DNA of 64,000 nucleotides from Thauera terpenica 58Eu (GTDB lineage Bacteria; Pseudomonadota; Gammaproteobacteria; Burkholderiales; Rhodocyclaceae). Positions 51,784 to 63,803 of the stretch are shown here, one piece after another (the stretch's first letter is position 1; the number at the start of each line of letters is the position of its first letter). Below the pieces are notes generated by a model, which was not told where the DNA came from, did no database searches, and saw only the letters and a program-made list of their open reading frames with translations. The position numbers and the translations under genes were made by a program. The stretch is taken from assembly GCF_000443165.1 (NCBI RefSeq), contig NZ_ATJV01000046.1, positions 16,071 to 80,070 on the forward strand, given 5' to 3'.

Positions 51784-53214
51784 TTAGCTCAGGTAGTTGA
51801 ACAAGGACAGCCCGGACACGCGCATGAACGACTGCTGTGCCGCCTGCAGGTAGGTCTGCTGCTGCGTCAGGCGCGAGATCGCGTCAGCGTAATCCACGTC
51901 CTGCAAGCCGGACAAGGTCGCCGCATACTGCAGATCAAGGTCACCGCCGAGGCTGGTCAGGGCCTCGGTTTCGGTCAGCTGAGAACCGATCTGGGCGCGC
52001 ACTTTGAGAAGATTCTCCTGGCCAGCGTCGAAGGTTTCCAGGGCGAAAGCCACCGCCCCCGTCATGCCCGACACCCCGGGCTTCTCCAGCGCAGAAGCGA
52101 ACATCGCCATGTTGTTGAGGAGGTTGGTCGACGGCACGAAGATTTCGAAACGATCGCCGTCGACCATTTCATCCTTTGTCAGCCTTGCTCCCTGGGGGGC
52201 GTCGACAGGATTCGGAACGGGATCGTCGGGAATATCGATGGTCAAGCCATCGATATTCAGCGTCGTCGGCGGAGTGCCTGGGATGTGGAGCGTAGGATCC
52301 AGGTTCAAAGTGATCGTTGTCCGATCGGTAGAGAGACTGTAACCGGTTGGAAGGGCCAGCCCAGGCGGCGTAGCACCGTTGCTCCAACCCAGAGCGATCA
52401 AATCGTCATTCGTCCAGGGCACCGCCTTTCCATCGACACCCAGCCGTTGCACGACATATTCCTTCCTTGGACTCGCTGGATCCGCCACGGAAAGATTCGC
52501 CGGATCGCGCTGCTTGTACTCAATCTGATAGCGCGTGGCCTGCCGCACGCTCTGCGCATCCACTGCGCTGACGGCAAATGGCTTACTCGGCCCGGGGTTC
52601 ATCTCTCCCTTGTTTGAAAGAGCCCCAAACATATTCACCGACTCCATGCCGAGCACCAAGGTTTTGTCGAATACGCCAGAACCCGGCAGGCTGATCGGCA
52701 TGTAGCGCGAGGCCGATACCTGGATCGTGCGCTCACCCTGATCACCCTTGTACTCGACACCCGCAAGTCCACCCGAATAGGGCTGCTGCTGCGACCTGTA
52801 CCCGCCGAAGATGTACTCACCCACCCCGTCCTGGCTGTTCGCCAGGGCCAGCATGGCGTCGAACTGCGCCTTCATGTCCGTTGCCATGTAGCGCAGGTCT
52901 TCCGCCGCGAGCGCGCCATTGCCCGCCTGCACCGCCCGTTCGCGCACGTAATGCAGGACGTCGCCCGCGCTGCCCAGACGAGAGTCGAGCAGTTTCAGCG
53001 CGTCGTCGGCGTAGCCGGTGTTGACCGAAAACTGGCTGTTGACCGCTTTCGACTGGCCAATTTCCAGCGCGCGCGCTGCGGCAATCGGATCGTCGGCCGG
53101 GGTCAGTACGCGACGCCCGCTGGCGACCTGCTGCTGGGTGTGGAGAATGCTCTTCCATTGCTGCTGGATCGACCCGACGCCGCGGTCGTAGATCATGTTG
53201 GTCGAGACACGCAT
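51784..53214 (-). CDS. flgL: Flagellar hook-associated protein 3, FlgL
   Basis: This 476-aa hook-filament junction protein has flagellin-type N- and C-terminal helices: MRVSTNMIYDRGVGSIQQQW...ADDPIAAARALEIG at the start and YADAISRLTQQQTYLQAAQQSFMRVSGLSLFNYL at the end. The variable middle part (about 150-340) is longer than in enteric FlgL. It lies 22 bp after flgK in the same operon. Confidence 0.95.
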   Translation of the reverse strand: MRVSTNMIYDRGVGSIQQQWKSILHTQQQVASGRRVLTPADDPIAAARALEIGQSKAVNSQFSVNTGYADDALKLLDSRLGSAGDVLHYVRERAVQAGNGALAAEDLRYMATDMKAQFDAMLALANSQDGVGEYIFGGYRSQQQPYSGGLAGVEYKGDQGERTIQVSASRYMPISLPGSGVFDKTLVLGMESVNMFGALSNKGEMNPGPSKPFAVSAVDAQSVRQATRYQIEYKQRDPANLSVADPASPRKEYVVQRLGVDGKAVPWTNDDLIALGWSNGATPPGLALPTGYSLSTDRTTITLNLDPTLHIPGTPPTTLNIDGLTIDIPDDPVPNPVDAPQGARLTKDEMVDGDRFEIFVPSTNLLNNMAMFASALEKPGVSGMTGAVAFALETFDAGQENLLKVRAQIGSQLTETEALTSLGGDLDLQYAATLSGLQDVDYADAISRLTQQQTYLQAAQQSFMRVSGLSLFNYLS

Positions 53215-53236
53215 GATGATCTCCCGGTACGCAGCC

Positions 53237-55273
<2,037 letters not shown>

Positions 55274-55310
55274 GATGCTCTTCCTGATCTGCGATTGCCT
55301 GACAGATAAC

Positions 55311-55327
55311 TAGCAAGAAACTTGCCA
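55311..55327 (-). promoter_or_regulatory. Sigma-54 promoter of flgK
   Basis: Minus strand TGGCAAGTTTCTTGCTA matches TGGCACG-N4-TTGCTA with one mismatch and exact GG-N10-GC spacing. It sits between flgJ and flgK and is the closest match to consensus in the window. Confidence 0.85.
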
Positions 55328-55344
55328 GCATCGAACCGGCAAGA

Positions 55345-56379
55345 TCAACCGAGGGTCGCGAGCGCGTTGCGCAGGGTGGCGCCACCAATGACGCGCATGA
55401 GCTTGTCGGCGTACTGCGGGTCGGTGGCGTAGCCAGCTTCCTGCAGGCCGCGGGCAAAGCCGCTGGCATCGGTCTGACCGAGCACTTCGGCATAACGCGG
55501 GCTGCGCGCCATCAATTGAGCGTAGTCGCGGAAGGACTCCGCATAGGACGAATACGAGCGGAAGCGCGACGCCTCGGTGTAGGCACGAGCGCCGGCATAT
55601 TCGGTGACGGCACGATCGACCGTTCTGCCGGTCCACGCCGAGCCCGCCTTGATGTTGAAGAGGTTGTAGCTCGGACTGCCGTCGGCATGGCGCAACTGCT
55701 TCTCACCCCAGCCCGTCTCCAGCGCCGCCTGCGCCACCATGAAGGCGGGCGGAATGCCTGTGCGCCTGCTGGCCTCGAGCGCATGTGGCCACACCCCAGC
55801 GACGAAGCCGCGGGCCTGCGCGGACACTGCACCGCCTGCATCGCGGGCACTCTGGATCGCGTCACGAAAGCGCGCCTCGAGCAAGACGTTGTAAGCGCCT
55901 GAATCAGGGTCGAATGCCGGCCCGTCCTTCGCGTCCGGCAACGGGGCCGACGAGGCGGCAGAGGCGGCACCTGGTATTGCGGCATAAACTGCCGGCCGGC
56001 GCGCCACCCCGGCAAGATCAAAGCCGCCACCGCCCTGCCCGGGCGGGATCAGCGCGTCGATGGCGCCCGCGCCTTCGTCCTTGCCGCCAAGCTGGCGGTA
56101 GATGACATCGGCCAGCCCGGTCCCGCGCGCCTGCGAGAGATTCAATGCCATCTGCTGATCGAGCAGGCTCTGATACATGCGCGTCTGCTCGCTGTCGAGC
56201 ATGCTGTTCGATGGCGTCGCATCACGCATCGACTTCAGCATCATCTGCGTAAACAGCGCCTCGAACTGCCGGGCCGCCGCGCGCAGGGTATCGTTGGCCT
56301 GACCGTCGGTGCGCGTCAGACGCTGCAGATCGCGCAGCGAATTGGGGTCGAAGGCGTTGAGCTGGACACCGACTGTCAT
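55345..56379 (-). CDS. flgJ: Peptidoglycan hydrolase and rod-assembly protein FlgJ
   Basis: This 344-aa protein has the N-terminal rod-binding domain (about 30-95: RQFEALFTQMMLKSMRDATPSNSMLDSEQTRMYQSLLDQQMA) and the C-terminal glucosaminidase domain (about 190-340: GIPPAFMVAQAALETGWGEKQLRH, with catalytic Glu). Two-domain FlgJ is the beta/gammaproteobacterial form. The ATG at 56379 (MTVGVQLNAFD) is preferred. It ends the flgB-J operon. Confidence 0.95.
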   Translation of the reverse strand: MTVGVQLNAFDPNSLRDLQRLTRTDGQANDTLRAAARQFEALFTQMMLKSMRDATPSNSMLDSEQTRMYQSLLDQQMALNLSQARGTGLADVIYRQLGGKDEGAGAIDALIPPGQGGGGFDLAGVARRPAVYAAIPGAASAASSAPLPDAKDGPAFDPDSGAYNVLLEARFRDAIQSARDAGGAVSAQARGFVAGVWPHALEASRRTGIPPAFMVAQAALETGWGEKQLRHADGSPSYNLFNIKAGSAWTGRTVDRAVTEYAGARAYTEASRFRSYSSYAESFRDYAQLMARSPRYAEVLGQTDASGFARGLQEAGYATDPQYADKLMRVIGGATLRNALATLG

Positions 56380-56389
56380 CGCGTGCGCC

Positions 56390-57517
56390 TCAGATGATCT
56401 CAAGCTCGGCGCGCAAGGCACCAGCCGCCTTCATCGCCTGCAGAATGCTCACCAGATCCATCGGCTTGGCGCCAAGCGCGTTGAGCGCCTTCACCACGTC
56501 GGCAAGATTGCTGCCCGCACGTACGTTATGGAGGCTGCCGCCGTCTTGCTGGATATCGACCTGACCCTCATTCTGCGCCGCCACGGTGACGCCCTGCGAC
56601 AGCGGCGCGGGCTGGCTGACCTGGGTTTCGCTATTCACCGTGACCGTCAGATTGCCGTGGGAAACCGCCACATTCTGCAACATCACGCCCTGGTTCATCA
56701 CCACCGACCCTGTGCGCGAATTGACGATGACCTTCGCGAGCTGCTCGCCAGGCGTCACCTTCAGATTCTCGATCTGGCCGAGAAAGGCCACGCGCTGCGA
56801 GACATCAGGCGGCGCCATGACCTGAATGCTGCGTCCGTCCAGGGCGCGGGCAACCCCCGGAGACAGGACGTTGATCGCGTCCACCACGCGACGCGCGGTA
56901 TTGAAATCGTTCTCGTAAAGCTCAAGCATGACAAAGTCACCTTGCCCCACCGAGGCGGCAACCCCACGCTCGACCGTCGCACCGCCCGGAATCCGACCGG
57001 CGGAGAGGTGATTGATCGTCTGCGCCGCTCCCCCCGCCGCCGCACCCGCCCCACCGACGACGAGGTTGCCCTGCGCGACCGCATAGACCTGGCTGTCTGC
57101 CCCCTTCAGCGGCGTCATGATGAGCGTGCCGCCACGCAGGCTCTTGGCGTTGCCGATCGAAGACACGGTGACGTCGATCGGTTGCCCCGGCCGCGCAAAA
57201 GGCGGCAAGCTGGCGGTGACCAGGACGGCGGCAACATTCTTGAGCTGCATGTTCGTCCCCTGAGGAAGGGTGACACCCATGTTGCCCAGCATGTTGATGA
57301 TGCTCTGCTTGGTGAATGGGGTCTGCGTGGTCTGGTCTCCGCTGCCGTCAAGACCGACCACCAGACCATAGCCAACGAGCTGGTTCTCGCGCACACCTGC
57401 GACGCTCGCAAGATCCTTGATGCGCTCGGGCGCGGCCTCGGCTGCGGAAGCGAAAAAGAGGCTGGCCGCGACGACTACAAGCAAGGCACGCATCAGCAGG
57501 GACTGGAGTCGGATCAT
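56390..57517 (-). CDS. flgI: Flagellar P-ring protein FlgI
   Basis: This 375-aa periplasmic protein has a signal peptide cleaved about [34 protein letters not shown], the family hallmark. It forms the P ring around the rod in the peptidoglycan. It lies 10 bp before flgJ and 12 bp after flgH. Confidence 0.96.
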   Translation of the reverse strand: MIRLQSLLMRALLVVVAASLFFASAAEAAPERIKDLASVAGVRENQLVGYGLVVGLDGSGDQTTQTPFTKQSIINMLGNMGVTLPQGTNMQLKNVAAVLVTASLPPFARPGQPIDVTVSSIGNAKSLRGGTLIMTPLKGADSQVYAVAQGNLVVGGAGAAAGGAAQTINHLSAGRIPGGATVERGVAASVGQGDFVMLELYENDFNTARRVVDAINVLSPGVARALDGRSIQVMAPPDVSQRVAFLGQIENLKVTPGEQLAKVIVNSRTGSVVMNQGVMLQNVAVSHGNLTVTVNSETQVSQPAPLSQGVTVAAQNEGQVDIQQDGGSLHNVRAGSNLADVVKALNALGAKPMDLVSILQAMKAAGALRAELEII

Positions 57518-57529
57518 GCCTAACCTCGA

Positions 57530-58207
57530 TCAGAAGGGCGAAATGGCAAGGAAGAAGCGCTGCATCCAGCCCATGGCGTTCGACTGCTCGATGAAGCCGC
57601 TGCCGCGGTACTCGATACGTGCATCAGCGACCTGCGTGGATTGAACGGTATTGGTCGATGTCACCGTGTTGGGGTCGATCACGCCCGAAAAGCGGATGAA
57701 CTCGTTGCCCTGGTTGATGGCGACCACCTTCTCACCCGAGGCCAGCAGATTGCCGTTCGGATACACATCGATGACCGTGACCGTGATCGTGCCGTTGAAG
57801 GCATTGTTTGCGCTGGCCCCCCCTGTTCCGGTGAAATCCGAGTCAACCCCAGCCTCGACGTTCAGCCCGGCAAGCCCGCCGAGCGGAAGCCGCGACGACG
57901 CAGTGATGCCCCCCGTCATGCTCGAACCTCGCGTGGCGTTGGCCTTTGCGTTCTTGGTCGCGTTGTTGCGCTCGACAAGGTTGATCGTGATGATGTCGCC
58001 GACATGCCGAGCGCGTCGATCCTCGAATAGCGGACGCACCATCGCCGCCTGATAGATGGCACCATTCGCAGCGGGGGCTGGCAGCGGGCTGTCGGGGCGC
58101 ACGCTCATGGGCTGATGCACGGCGGTTGGCGGGACGGTGTCGATCGCGGCACAGCCCGACAGCAGCGCCAGGGCAGCCGGCATGAATGACGCAAACCCGC
58201 GTTTCAT
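57530..58207 (-). CDS. flgH: Flagellar L-ring lipoprotein FlgH
   Basis: This 225-aa outer-membrane lipoprotein has lipobox LSGC (Cys about residue 18) and the L-ring motifs [32 protein letters not shown] and [28 protein letters not shown]. The ATG at 58207 is chosen since GAGGG lies 6-10 bases upstream; a GTG at 58219 overlaps the flgG stop. Confidence 0.95.
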   Translation of the reverse strand: MKRGFASFMPAALALLSGCAAIDTVPPTAVHQPMSVRPDSPLPAPAANGAIYQAAMVRPLFEDRRARHVGDIITINLVERNNATKNAKANATRGSSMTGGITASSRLPLGGLAGLNVEAGVDSDFTGTGGASANNAFNGTITVTVIDVYPNGNLLASGEKVVAINQGNEFIRFSGVIDPNTVTSTNTVQSTQVADARIEYRGSGFIEQSNAMGWMQRFFLAISPF

Positions 58208-58215
58208 GACCGCCC

Positions 58216-58998
58216 TCACAATTGCGTCAGCCGACCAAGCATCTGATCGGACGTGGAAATGGCGCGAGAGTTGAGTTCATAGGCACGCTGCGTGACGATC
58301 ATGCTGACGAGTTCCTCGGCCACATTCACGTTCGAGGTTTCGACATAGCCCTGGTTGATCACACCGGCACCATTGGTGCCCGCTTCGGTCGGCGTAGCCT
58401 CGCCGCTCGAGGCCGTCTCGTAGAACAGGTTCTCGCCAGCGCTTTGCAGGCCGCCCGGATTGATGAAGGTGGCAAGCTGGATCTGACCGGCGGGCTGCGG
58501 CTCGACCTGAGTGGGCAGGGTGACCGACACGCTGCCGTCCTTGCCGATGGTGATGGACTTGGCGTCAGCCGGGATCTGGATCGCATCGAGCAGCGGATAA
58601 CCACTGGCAGTAACCACGTTGCCTTGATTGTCGAGCTGCAGCGCGCCATCGCGTGTGTAGGCGGTGGTGCCGTCGGGCATCGCGATCTGCAGGAAACCGT
58701 TGCCCTGGATGGCGACATCGAGCGCACCGCCGGTCTGCTGGAGGCTACCCTGGGTGAAGATGCGCTCGGTGGCGACCGAGCGCACACCGGTGCCTATCTG
58801 CAGCCCGCTCGAAACCTGAGTCTGCTGCGTTGTCTGCGCGCCCGGCTGGCGGATCGTCTGGTACAGCAGATCCTCGAACACCGCGCGCTGGCGCTTGTAG
58901 CCATTGGTGGAGACGTTGGCCAGGTTGTTGGAGATCACGTCCAGCGAAGTCTGCTGGGCATCCAGCCCGGTGCGGGCGGTCCACAGGGAGCGGATCAT
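58216..58998 (-). CDS. flgG: Flagellar distal rod protein FlgG
   Basis: This 260-aa rod protein begins [37 protein letters not shown] and ends with [36 protein letters not shown], both family signatures. A 164-bp gap separates it from flgF and holds a CGGCA-N5-TGCCG palindrome (59029-59043). Confidence 0.96.
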   Translation of the reverse strand: MIRSLWTARTGLDAQQTSLDVISNNLANVSTNGYKRQRAVFEDLLYQTIRQPGAQTTQQTQVSSGLQIGTGVRSVATERIFTQGSLQQTGGALDVAIQGNGFLQIAMPDGTTAYTRDGALQLDNQGNVVTASGYPLLDAIQIPADAKSITIGKDGSVSVTLPTQVEPQPAGQIQLATFINPGGLQSAGENLFYETASSGEATPTEAGTNGAGVINQGYVETSNVNVAEELVSMIVTQRAYELNSRAISTSDQMLGRLTQL

Positions 58999-59028
58999 GA
59001 TGAAGTCCTCTGTTCTGCGTTGCCGTGG

Positions 59029-59043
59029 CGGCAGGTTTTGCCG
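59029..59043. repeat. Palindrome CGGCA-N5-TGCCG between flgF and flgG
   Basis: The minus strand reads CGGCAAAACCTGCCG, identical to the copies at 45894 and 63014. A further GCGGC-GATT-GCCGC stem with T5 on the plus strand (59051-59069) follows, facing no plus-strand gene. Confidence 0.5.
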
Positions 59044-59162
59044 TCACGCGGCGGCGATTGCCGCTTTTTGTTGAAATAAGTCTAGGACCTTGCCGGCCCG
59101 GACCATCCCGAGATAAACAACGCAAAAACCGTGCTAATCATGCGCGGAGCAGCGAAGCTGGC

Positions 59163-59897
59163 TCAGCTCGACGACAGCACCTGGGTTGCCGCACGATCGT
59201 TGGCCTCGGCCGTTTGCAGCATGCGCACCTGCATCTCGAACTGACGCGCGAGCGAGATCATCTGCACCATCTGGTCGGCGACATTGACGTTACTGCCTTC
59301 CAGGTAACCACCGGCGACCTGCACCGCAGGGTCAACCGGTGCAGGCAGGCCATTGGCCATGCGGAACAGGCCATCATCTCCCCGCACCAGATCGGCTTCG
59401 GGCGGATTCACCAGCTTGAGCTGTGCAACGATATTGACCACACCGCTGTCCGGATCGATGGAAGACACCGAGCCGTCACGGCCGATCATGGTTTCGGTAT
59501 CAGGCGGGATGGACACCAAGCCGCCATCGCCGACCACCGGCTGGCCGTCGCGAGTCTGCAGGATGCCGGCGGGGCTCAGTGTCAGGCTGCCGTTGCGGGT
59601 GTAGGCTTCGGAACCATCGGCCAGCTGCACGGCGAGCCAGCCCTTGCCCTCCACTGCCACGTCATGGGGCCGCCCGGTGTACTGGATCGGGCCCGGCGTG
59701 AAGTTGTTGGCGACGCTGGCATCGACCGCGAACGAGCGCGTGCGAAAGGCCTCGGTCTGGATTTCCACCGCGCGCAATTTGTGCAGCTGCGCGCGAAAAC
59801 CGGTGGACGCGGCATTGGCAATGTTGTTCGAGACCGCCGATTGCTGGTCCATCGTGCCCTTGGCACCGGTCATCGCGGTGTAGATCAGGCGATCCAT
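59163..59897 (-). CDS. flgF: Flagellar proximal rod protein FlgF
   Basis: This 244-aa rod protein starts MDRLIYTAMTGAKGTMDQQSAVSNNIANAASTGFRAQLH and ends with SNVNVADQMVQMISLARQFEMQVRMLQTAEAND. Length is normal for betaproteobacteria. It follows flgE after 43 bp. Confidence 0.95.
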   Translation of the reverse strand: MDRLIYTAMTGAKGTMDQQSAVSNNIANAASTGFRAQLHKLRAVEIQTEAFRTRSFAVDASVANNFTPGPIQYTGRPHDVAVEGKGWLAVQLADGSEAYTRNGSLTLSPAGILQTRDGQPVVGDGGLVSIPPDTETMIGRDGSVSSIDPDSGVVNIVAQLKLVNPPEADLVRGDDGLFRMANGLPAPVDPAVQVAGGYLEGSNVNVADQMVQMISLARQFEMQVRMLQTAEANDRAATQVLSSS

Positions 59898-59940
59898 GTT
59901 CGACTCCCTTCGTTCTGTCGGCCAGCAGCCAGGTCAGCCA

Positions 59941-61299
59941 TCAGCGCAGGTTCACCAGGGTTTGCAGGATCTGGTCCTGCGTCTTGATCGATTGTGCGTT
60001 GGCTTGGTAATTGCGCTGCTGGACGATCATCTGCACCAGCTCCTGGGTGAGGTCGATGTTCGACTCCTCGACCTGACCGGCGGAGATGACGCCATTGAGT
60101 CCGCTGCCGGGCTCACCACGGGCAAAGCCGCCCGACTCCGGCGTCTCGACCCAGTAGTTGCTACCGACGGGTGCAAGGCCATTGTTGTTGCGCACGGTAG
60201 TCAAATTGACGATTGCAATGTCTTTGGTGATGCCGTTGGTGTAGCGCGCCTGAACGGTGCCGTTGCGGCTGATCGACAGACCGGCGATTTCGCCGGGTGC
60301 AGAACCATTCTGAGTCAGCTCACGCGGGCTGGACTCACCACCGTATTGCGTGATTCCACCCATGGCGATGGTCATCACCGTCGGCTTGTCGGCATCGCCC
60401 CCGAGGATGGCACTGAACGACGAACTGTTGGTCGGCGGCGTCCCAGTGGTCGAGGTGAGTTTCGCCACTCGACCGAGTCCATCGAAACCGACCGTGGCGT
60501 TGAGCGCAAGCGTGCTGGCAACGTTGTCCACGATGGTGTAAGCCTCCCATTCGCTGTACACGGGAGCGACGGGTGGAGAGGCTGCAGCATCTCCCGGTGT
60601 ATACGTGTCGGTGCGCCGGACAAAATAGAAGGACAGCGAATGCTCCTTGCCCAGGGAGTCGAATACCTTGAGAGCCGTTGAGTAGTTGTACGTATCCGAA
60701 TCATCAGGGTCAATGGGCCACGTTTTCCGATCCGCCGGGTCGAACGTACCTGTGGGCGCGTTGACTTTCTCCGCATTTGCACTGAGGTTGAGGCTCAGTC
60801 CGACCTTGGTCGTTTCTACTGCCCCGACCCCGTTCGAAGGTACGATCATCGCGCGGAAGGCATCAGCCGTGACGTTCGCAGGCGCCTGCACATCCCCCGA
60901 GGCCGGCTCCACCTCTTGATAGCCCATGAGCCGGTCACCCAGGGATGTGATGATGTAGCCCTGCTTGTCGATGTTGAACTGGCCGTTGCGCGTCAGCGCA
61001 TAACCCCCACTCTGCAGTTCAACTTCAAAGAAGCCATTGCCGTTGATCGCCATGTCCAGCGGATTGCTGGTGGTGGTGATGTTGCCCTGGGTGAAAGCCT
61101 GGCGCACGGCCTGCACCGCGCTGCCGATGCCGATCTGCACCTTGGACACCGCACCGGTGAGCGAGGACGCATAGGCGTCAGCGAACACCGTGCTGGAATT
61201 CTTGAAGCCCACGGTGCTGGCGTTGGCGACGTTGTTGGAGATGACATCGAGCGCTTTGGAAGAGGAGTTCAGGCCACTGAGACCTTGCTGAAATGCCAT
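59941..61299 (-). CDS. flgE: Flagellar hook protein FlgE
   Basis: This 452-aa hook subunit starts MAFQQGLSGLNSSSKALDVISNNVANASTVGFKNS and ends SNIDLTQELVQMIVQQRNYQANAQSIKTQDQILQTLVNLR. The middle domain (about 150-370) is variable. It is 15 bp downstream of flgD. Confidence 0.96.
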   Translation of the reverse strand: MAFQQGLSGLNSSSKALDVISNNVANASTVGFKNSSTVFADAYASSLTGAVSKVQIGIGSAVQAVRQAFTQGNITTTSNPLDMAINGNGFFEVELQSGGYALTRNGQFNIDKQGYIITSLGDRLMGYQEVEPASGDVQAPANVTADAFRAMIVPSNGVGAVETTKVGLSLNLSANAEKVNAPTGTFDPADRKTWPIDPDDSDTYNYSTALKVFDSLGKEHSLSFYFVRRTDTYTPGDAAASPPVAPVYSEWEAYTIVDNVASTLALNATVGFDGLGRVAKLTSTTGTPPTNSSSFSAILGGDADKPTVMTIAMGGITQYGGESSPRELTQNGSAPGEIAGLSISRNGTVQARYTNGITKDIAIVNLTTVRNNNGLAPVGSNYWVETPESGGFARGEPGSGLNGVISAGQVEESNIDLTQELVQMIVQQRNYQANAQSIKTQDQILQTLVNLR

Positions 61300-61314
61300 G
61301 ATCGCTGCTCCGGA

Positions 61315-61983
61315 TCAGAGAATCTGCTTGACGTCGTTGACCTTGAACACCCCGAGGTCCCCCACCTGCAAGTCGGTGCCATTGGCCCCGCGGACGATGC
61401 TGGTGACCGGGCCGAATTGCAGGCTGCGGCCACTCACCGCCTCGCTGCCAAGCGTGGCAGACAGGGACAGGGTGTAAATACCATCAGCCGCGCGCGAACC
61501 GTCCTCTGCCGTGCCATCCCAGACGAAGTTGTGACTGCCCGCTTCGACGCTGTCGAAGACGATCTCCTTGACGGCCAGACCTGAGCTATCGCGCACCGAC
61601 AGCTTCACGCTGTCGGCCGGGCCATCGATCTCGAAGCCGCCAACTCCGCCCGCCTCGGTCAAGGCCAGACGATGCCCTTCGACCAGCACACCCCGCCCAA
61701 GCAGGGCCGCAGCATTGAGACCTTCGGCCGAGGCCTGTGAATCGAAAAAGGACTGGACCATCTTGTTGAGGCGCTCGATGCCATCCACCGTGCTCATCTG
61801 CGCGAGCTGAGAGGTCATTTCCGCGTTCTCCATCGGATTCATCGGATCCTGGTTCCTCAACTGCGTGGTCAGCAGCTTCAGAAAGCGGGCCTGCTGATCC
61901 TCTTCGGGCTTCTGCACGGGCTCGCTGCGGGCCAGACTGGCCAGCACGCTGTTCGCGGTCTGATTGTTCGTAACGGTGGTCAT
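61315..61983 (-). CDS. flgD: Flagellar hook-capping protein FlgD
   Basis: This 222-aa protein caps the growing hook. It has the conserved QDPMNPMENAEMTSQLAQMSTVDGIERLN motif (about 43-73) and a FlgD-type Ig-like domain with FDSVEAGSHNFVWDGTAEDGSRAADGIYTLSLSA (about 145-180). Confidence 0.95.
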   Translation of the reverse strand: MTTVTNNQTANSVLASLARSEPVQKPEEDQQARFLKLLTTQLRNQDPMNPMENAEMTSQLAQMSTVDGIERLNKMVQSFFDSQASAEGLNAAALLGRGVLVEGHRLALTEAGGVGGFEIDGPADSVKLSVRDSSGLAVKEIVFDSVEAGSHNFVWDGTAEDGSRAADGIYTLSLSATLGSEAVSGRSLQFGPVTSIVRGANGTDLQVGDLGVFKVNDVKQIL

Positions 61984-62022
61984 GAAGATCTCCTGCTAGC
62001 GGCATCGTTTGCCGGACGGGAC

Positions 62023-62427
62023 TTACTGTCCAATTTGCAAAGTACGCTGAAGCAAGGTCCGTGCCGTATTCATGATTTCGGCGTTGTTCTGGTAGGAGCG
62101 CGAGGCAGAGATCATGTTCACCATCTCCTCGGCCACGTTGACGTTGGGCATCTCGACATAGCCTTCGGCATTGGCCGCCGGATTGTTGGGCTCATAAATG
62201 AGCCGCATCGGCGCAGCACTGTCGACAATCTGTGTCACCTGCACGCCAAGCGCACCTGGCCCTGCGACCTGACGGGCGGCAAAAACGACCTGCTTGGCCC
62301 GATAGGGCTCACCGGTTTCGGTCGTTACGCTGTCAGCGTTGGCGAGGTTGGAGGCGGTGGTGTTGAGCCGCATCGACTGCGCATTGAGCGCGGAGCCGGC
62401 GATCTGGAAGACGTTGAGCATGCTCAT
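62023..62427 (-). CDS. flgC: Flagellar proximal rod protein FlgC
   Basis: This 134-aa rod protein starts MSMLNVFQIAGSALNAQSMRLNTTASNLANADS and contains VNVAEEMVNMISASRSYQNNAEIMNTARTLLQRTL. It is 11 bp downstream of flgB. Confidence 0.96.
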   Translation of the reverse strand: MSMLNVFQIAGSALNAQSMRLNTTASNLANADSVTTETGEPYRAKQVVFAARQVAGPGALGVQVTQIVDSAAPMRLIYEPNNPAANAEGYVEMPNVNVAEEMVNMISASRSYQNNAEIMNTARTLLQRTLQIGQ

Positions 62428-62438
62428 GATGAAACTCC

Positions 62439-62849
62439 TTACTGACCGGTGAGGGCCGTGTTCATCGAGCGGAACATGCCGCTGATGAAGGTCACGCTGG
62501 CCTCGTAGCGCAGTGCGTTCTCGGCGAAAGCGGCGCGCTCGATGTCCATGTTGACAGTGTTGCCATCGACCGCAGACTGGAACTCGGTGCGATACATGGC
62601 GAAATTTTCAGCGCCCGCGGCCGCTCCCCCGGCAATATGTGCCTGATGGGTGGTGTCGAGTCCGACCCCGCCTCCGCCCTTCGCCTCACTGATGGCGTTT
62701 TGCAGCGCGCCTTTAAAATCGATATCGCGCGCCTTGAAATGCGGCGTATCGGCATTGGCGATATTCGATGCGAGCAACTCCTGACGGTAAGCCTGGAGCT
62801 TGAATGCCGCCTGATGAAAGCGCATCTGGTTGTCTAGCAGGGTCTTCAT
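62439..62849 (-). CDS. flgB: Flagellar proximal rod protein FlgB
   Basis: This 136-aa rod protein shows FKLQAYRQELLASNIANADTPHFKARDIDFKGAL (about 18-50). The ATG at 62849 (MKTLLDNQMRF) is preferred to an upstream one at 62876. It is the first gene of the flgB-J operon; the sigma-54 site lies 64 bp upstream. Confidence 0.95.
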   Translation of the reverse strand: MKTLLDNQMRFHQAAFKLQAYRQELLASNIANADTPHFKARDIDFKGALQNAISEAKGGGGVGLDTTHQAHIAGGAAAGAENFAMYRTEFQSAVDGNTVNMDIERAAFAENALRYEASVTFISGMFRSMNTALTGQ

Positions 62850-62912
62850 GGCCTTACCTCGCGGATGGACGCCCACCTGTTAGCGGGGAATGGCGTCGAT
62901 GGATTCAAGCTT

Positions 62913-62928
62913 CGCAGCTTTCATGCCA
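62913..62928 (-). promoter_or_regulatory. Sigma-54 promoter of the flgB operon
   Basis: Minus strand TGGCATGAAAGCTGCG fits TGGCACG-N4-YTGC with GG-N10-GC spacing. It lies in the divergent flgB/flgA region. Confidence 0.75.
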
Positions 62929-63013
62929 ACGATGGTAAAACCCCAGCAAGCCCGACCCTCTGCCGATAAGGCGGCGGAAAACAGCCCATATCTGCCGCTT
63001 GTCACAATGTGAT

Positions 63014-63028
63014 CGGCAAAACCTGCCG
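63014..63028. repeat. Palindrome CGGCA-N5-TGCCG upstream of flgA
   Basis: CGGCAAAACCTGCCG lies 42 bp before the flgA ATG and about 85 bp upstream of the flgB sigma-54 site. The copies at 45894 and 59029 have the same sequence. It could be an activator-binding site. Confidence 0.5.
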
Positions 63029-63069
63029 GCAACTTGCTTCCCCAGGTCAGCCGTGCTGCAATCCGGCCC

Positions 63070-63762
63070 ATGAAGAGTCTGTCCAGCACCCTCACCGCCC
63101 TGTGCATCGGCATGTCATTACCCGCAGCGGCCACGGCTCACCAGCCTCCCGAAGCTGTCGAAGGGGTCGTGCGCGAATTTCTGGAGCGCCAGTCCCAGGG
63201 CATGCCCGGCGAGCGTCGGGTCAGCCTCAGTGCTTTCGACCCGGCCAATCAGTTGCCGCCGTGCGCCGCACTCGAACCCTTCCTGCCTCCTGGAACCCGT
63301 CCTTGGGGCCAACTCAGTGTCGGCGTGCGGTGCGACTCGCCGATCACCTGGACGGTCTATGTGCAGGCGCAGGTCCAGGTATTCGGCCCCTATCTGGTCA
63401 CCACCCGAGCGCTGCGCTCGGCCGAAGTGATTCGTGAGAGCGACATCGAGGTGCGCGAGGGTGAAATCAGTGCCCTGCCCGACAACGTGCTCACTGCAAC
63501 CGAGCAGGCCATCGGTCACATCATGCGCTTTGCCCAGGCGGCGGGTTCCCCACTGCGGGCTGGAAGCGTACGCCTGCCGGACGCGGTGCGCCGCGGGCAG
63601 ACGGTGCCGATCGTAACTCGCGGCCCAGGCTTCACGGCGTCGGCCGAAGCTCAGGCGCTGAGCAACGCGGCGCCGGGCGAAGGAGTCAGGATTCGCCTTG
63701 GCAACGGGCAGATCGTGCACGGCTTGGTGCAGCCAGACGGCAGTGTCATCATCGACTTCTGA
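63070..63762 (+). CDS. flgA: P-ring assembly chaperone FlgA
   Basis: This 230-aa periplasmic protein has a signal peptide (about 1-22, ending TAHQP) and the SAF/FlgA domain (about 100-228): VTTRALRSAEVIRESDIEVREGEI and RRGQTVPIVTRGPGFTASAEAQALSNAAPGEGVRIRLGNGQIVHGLVQPDGSV. The ATG at 63070 is chosen as the signal peptide starts there. It helps FlgI assemble the P ring. Confidence 0.94.
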   Translation: MKSLSSTLTALCIGMSLPAAATAHQPPEAVEGVVREFLERQSQGMPGERRVSLSAFDPANQLPPCAALEPFLPPGTRPWGQLSVGVRCDSPITWTVYVQAQVQVFGPYLVTTRALRSAEVIRESDIEVREGEISALPDNVLTATEQAIGHIMRFAQAAGSPLRAGSVRLPDAVRRGQTVPIVTRGPGFTASAEAQALSNAAPGEGVRIRLGNGQIVHGLVQPDGSVIIDF

Positions 63763-63803
63763 ACGCTTTTCCAGCGTTTTCGCACAGCCGTGAATTTAAT
63801 CAC

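Noticed and set aside
62936..62969. TAAA...GCCGATAA as a sigma-28 promoter for flgA
   Set aside because: The -10 GCCGATAA is perfect, but the distance to TAAA is 22 bases where 15 are needed.
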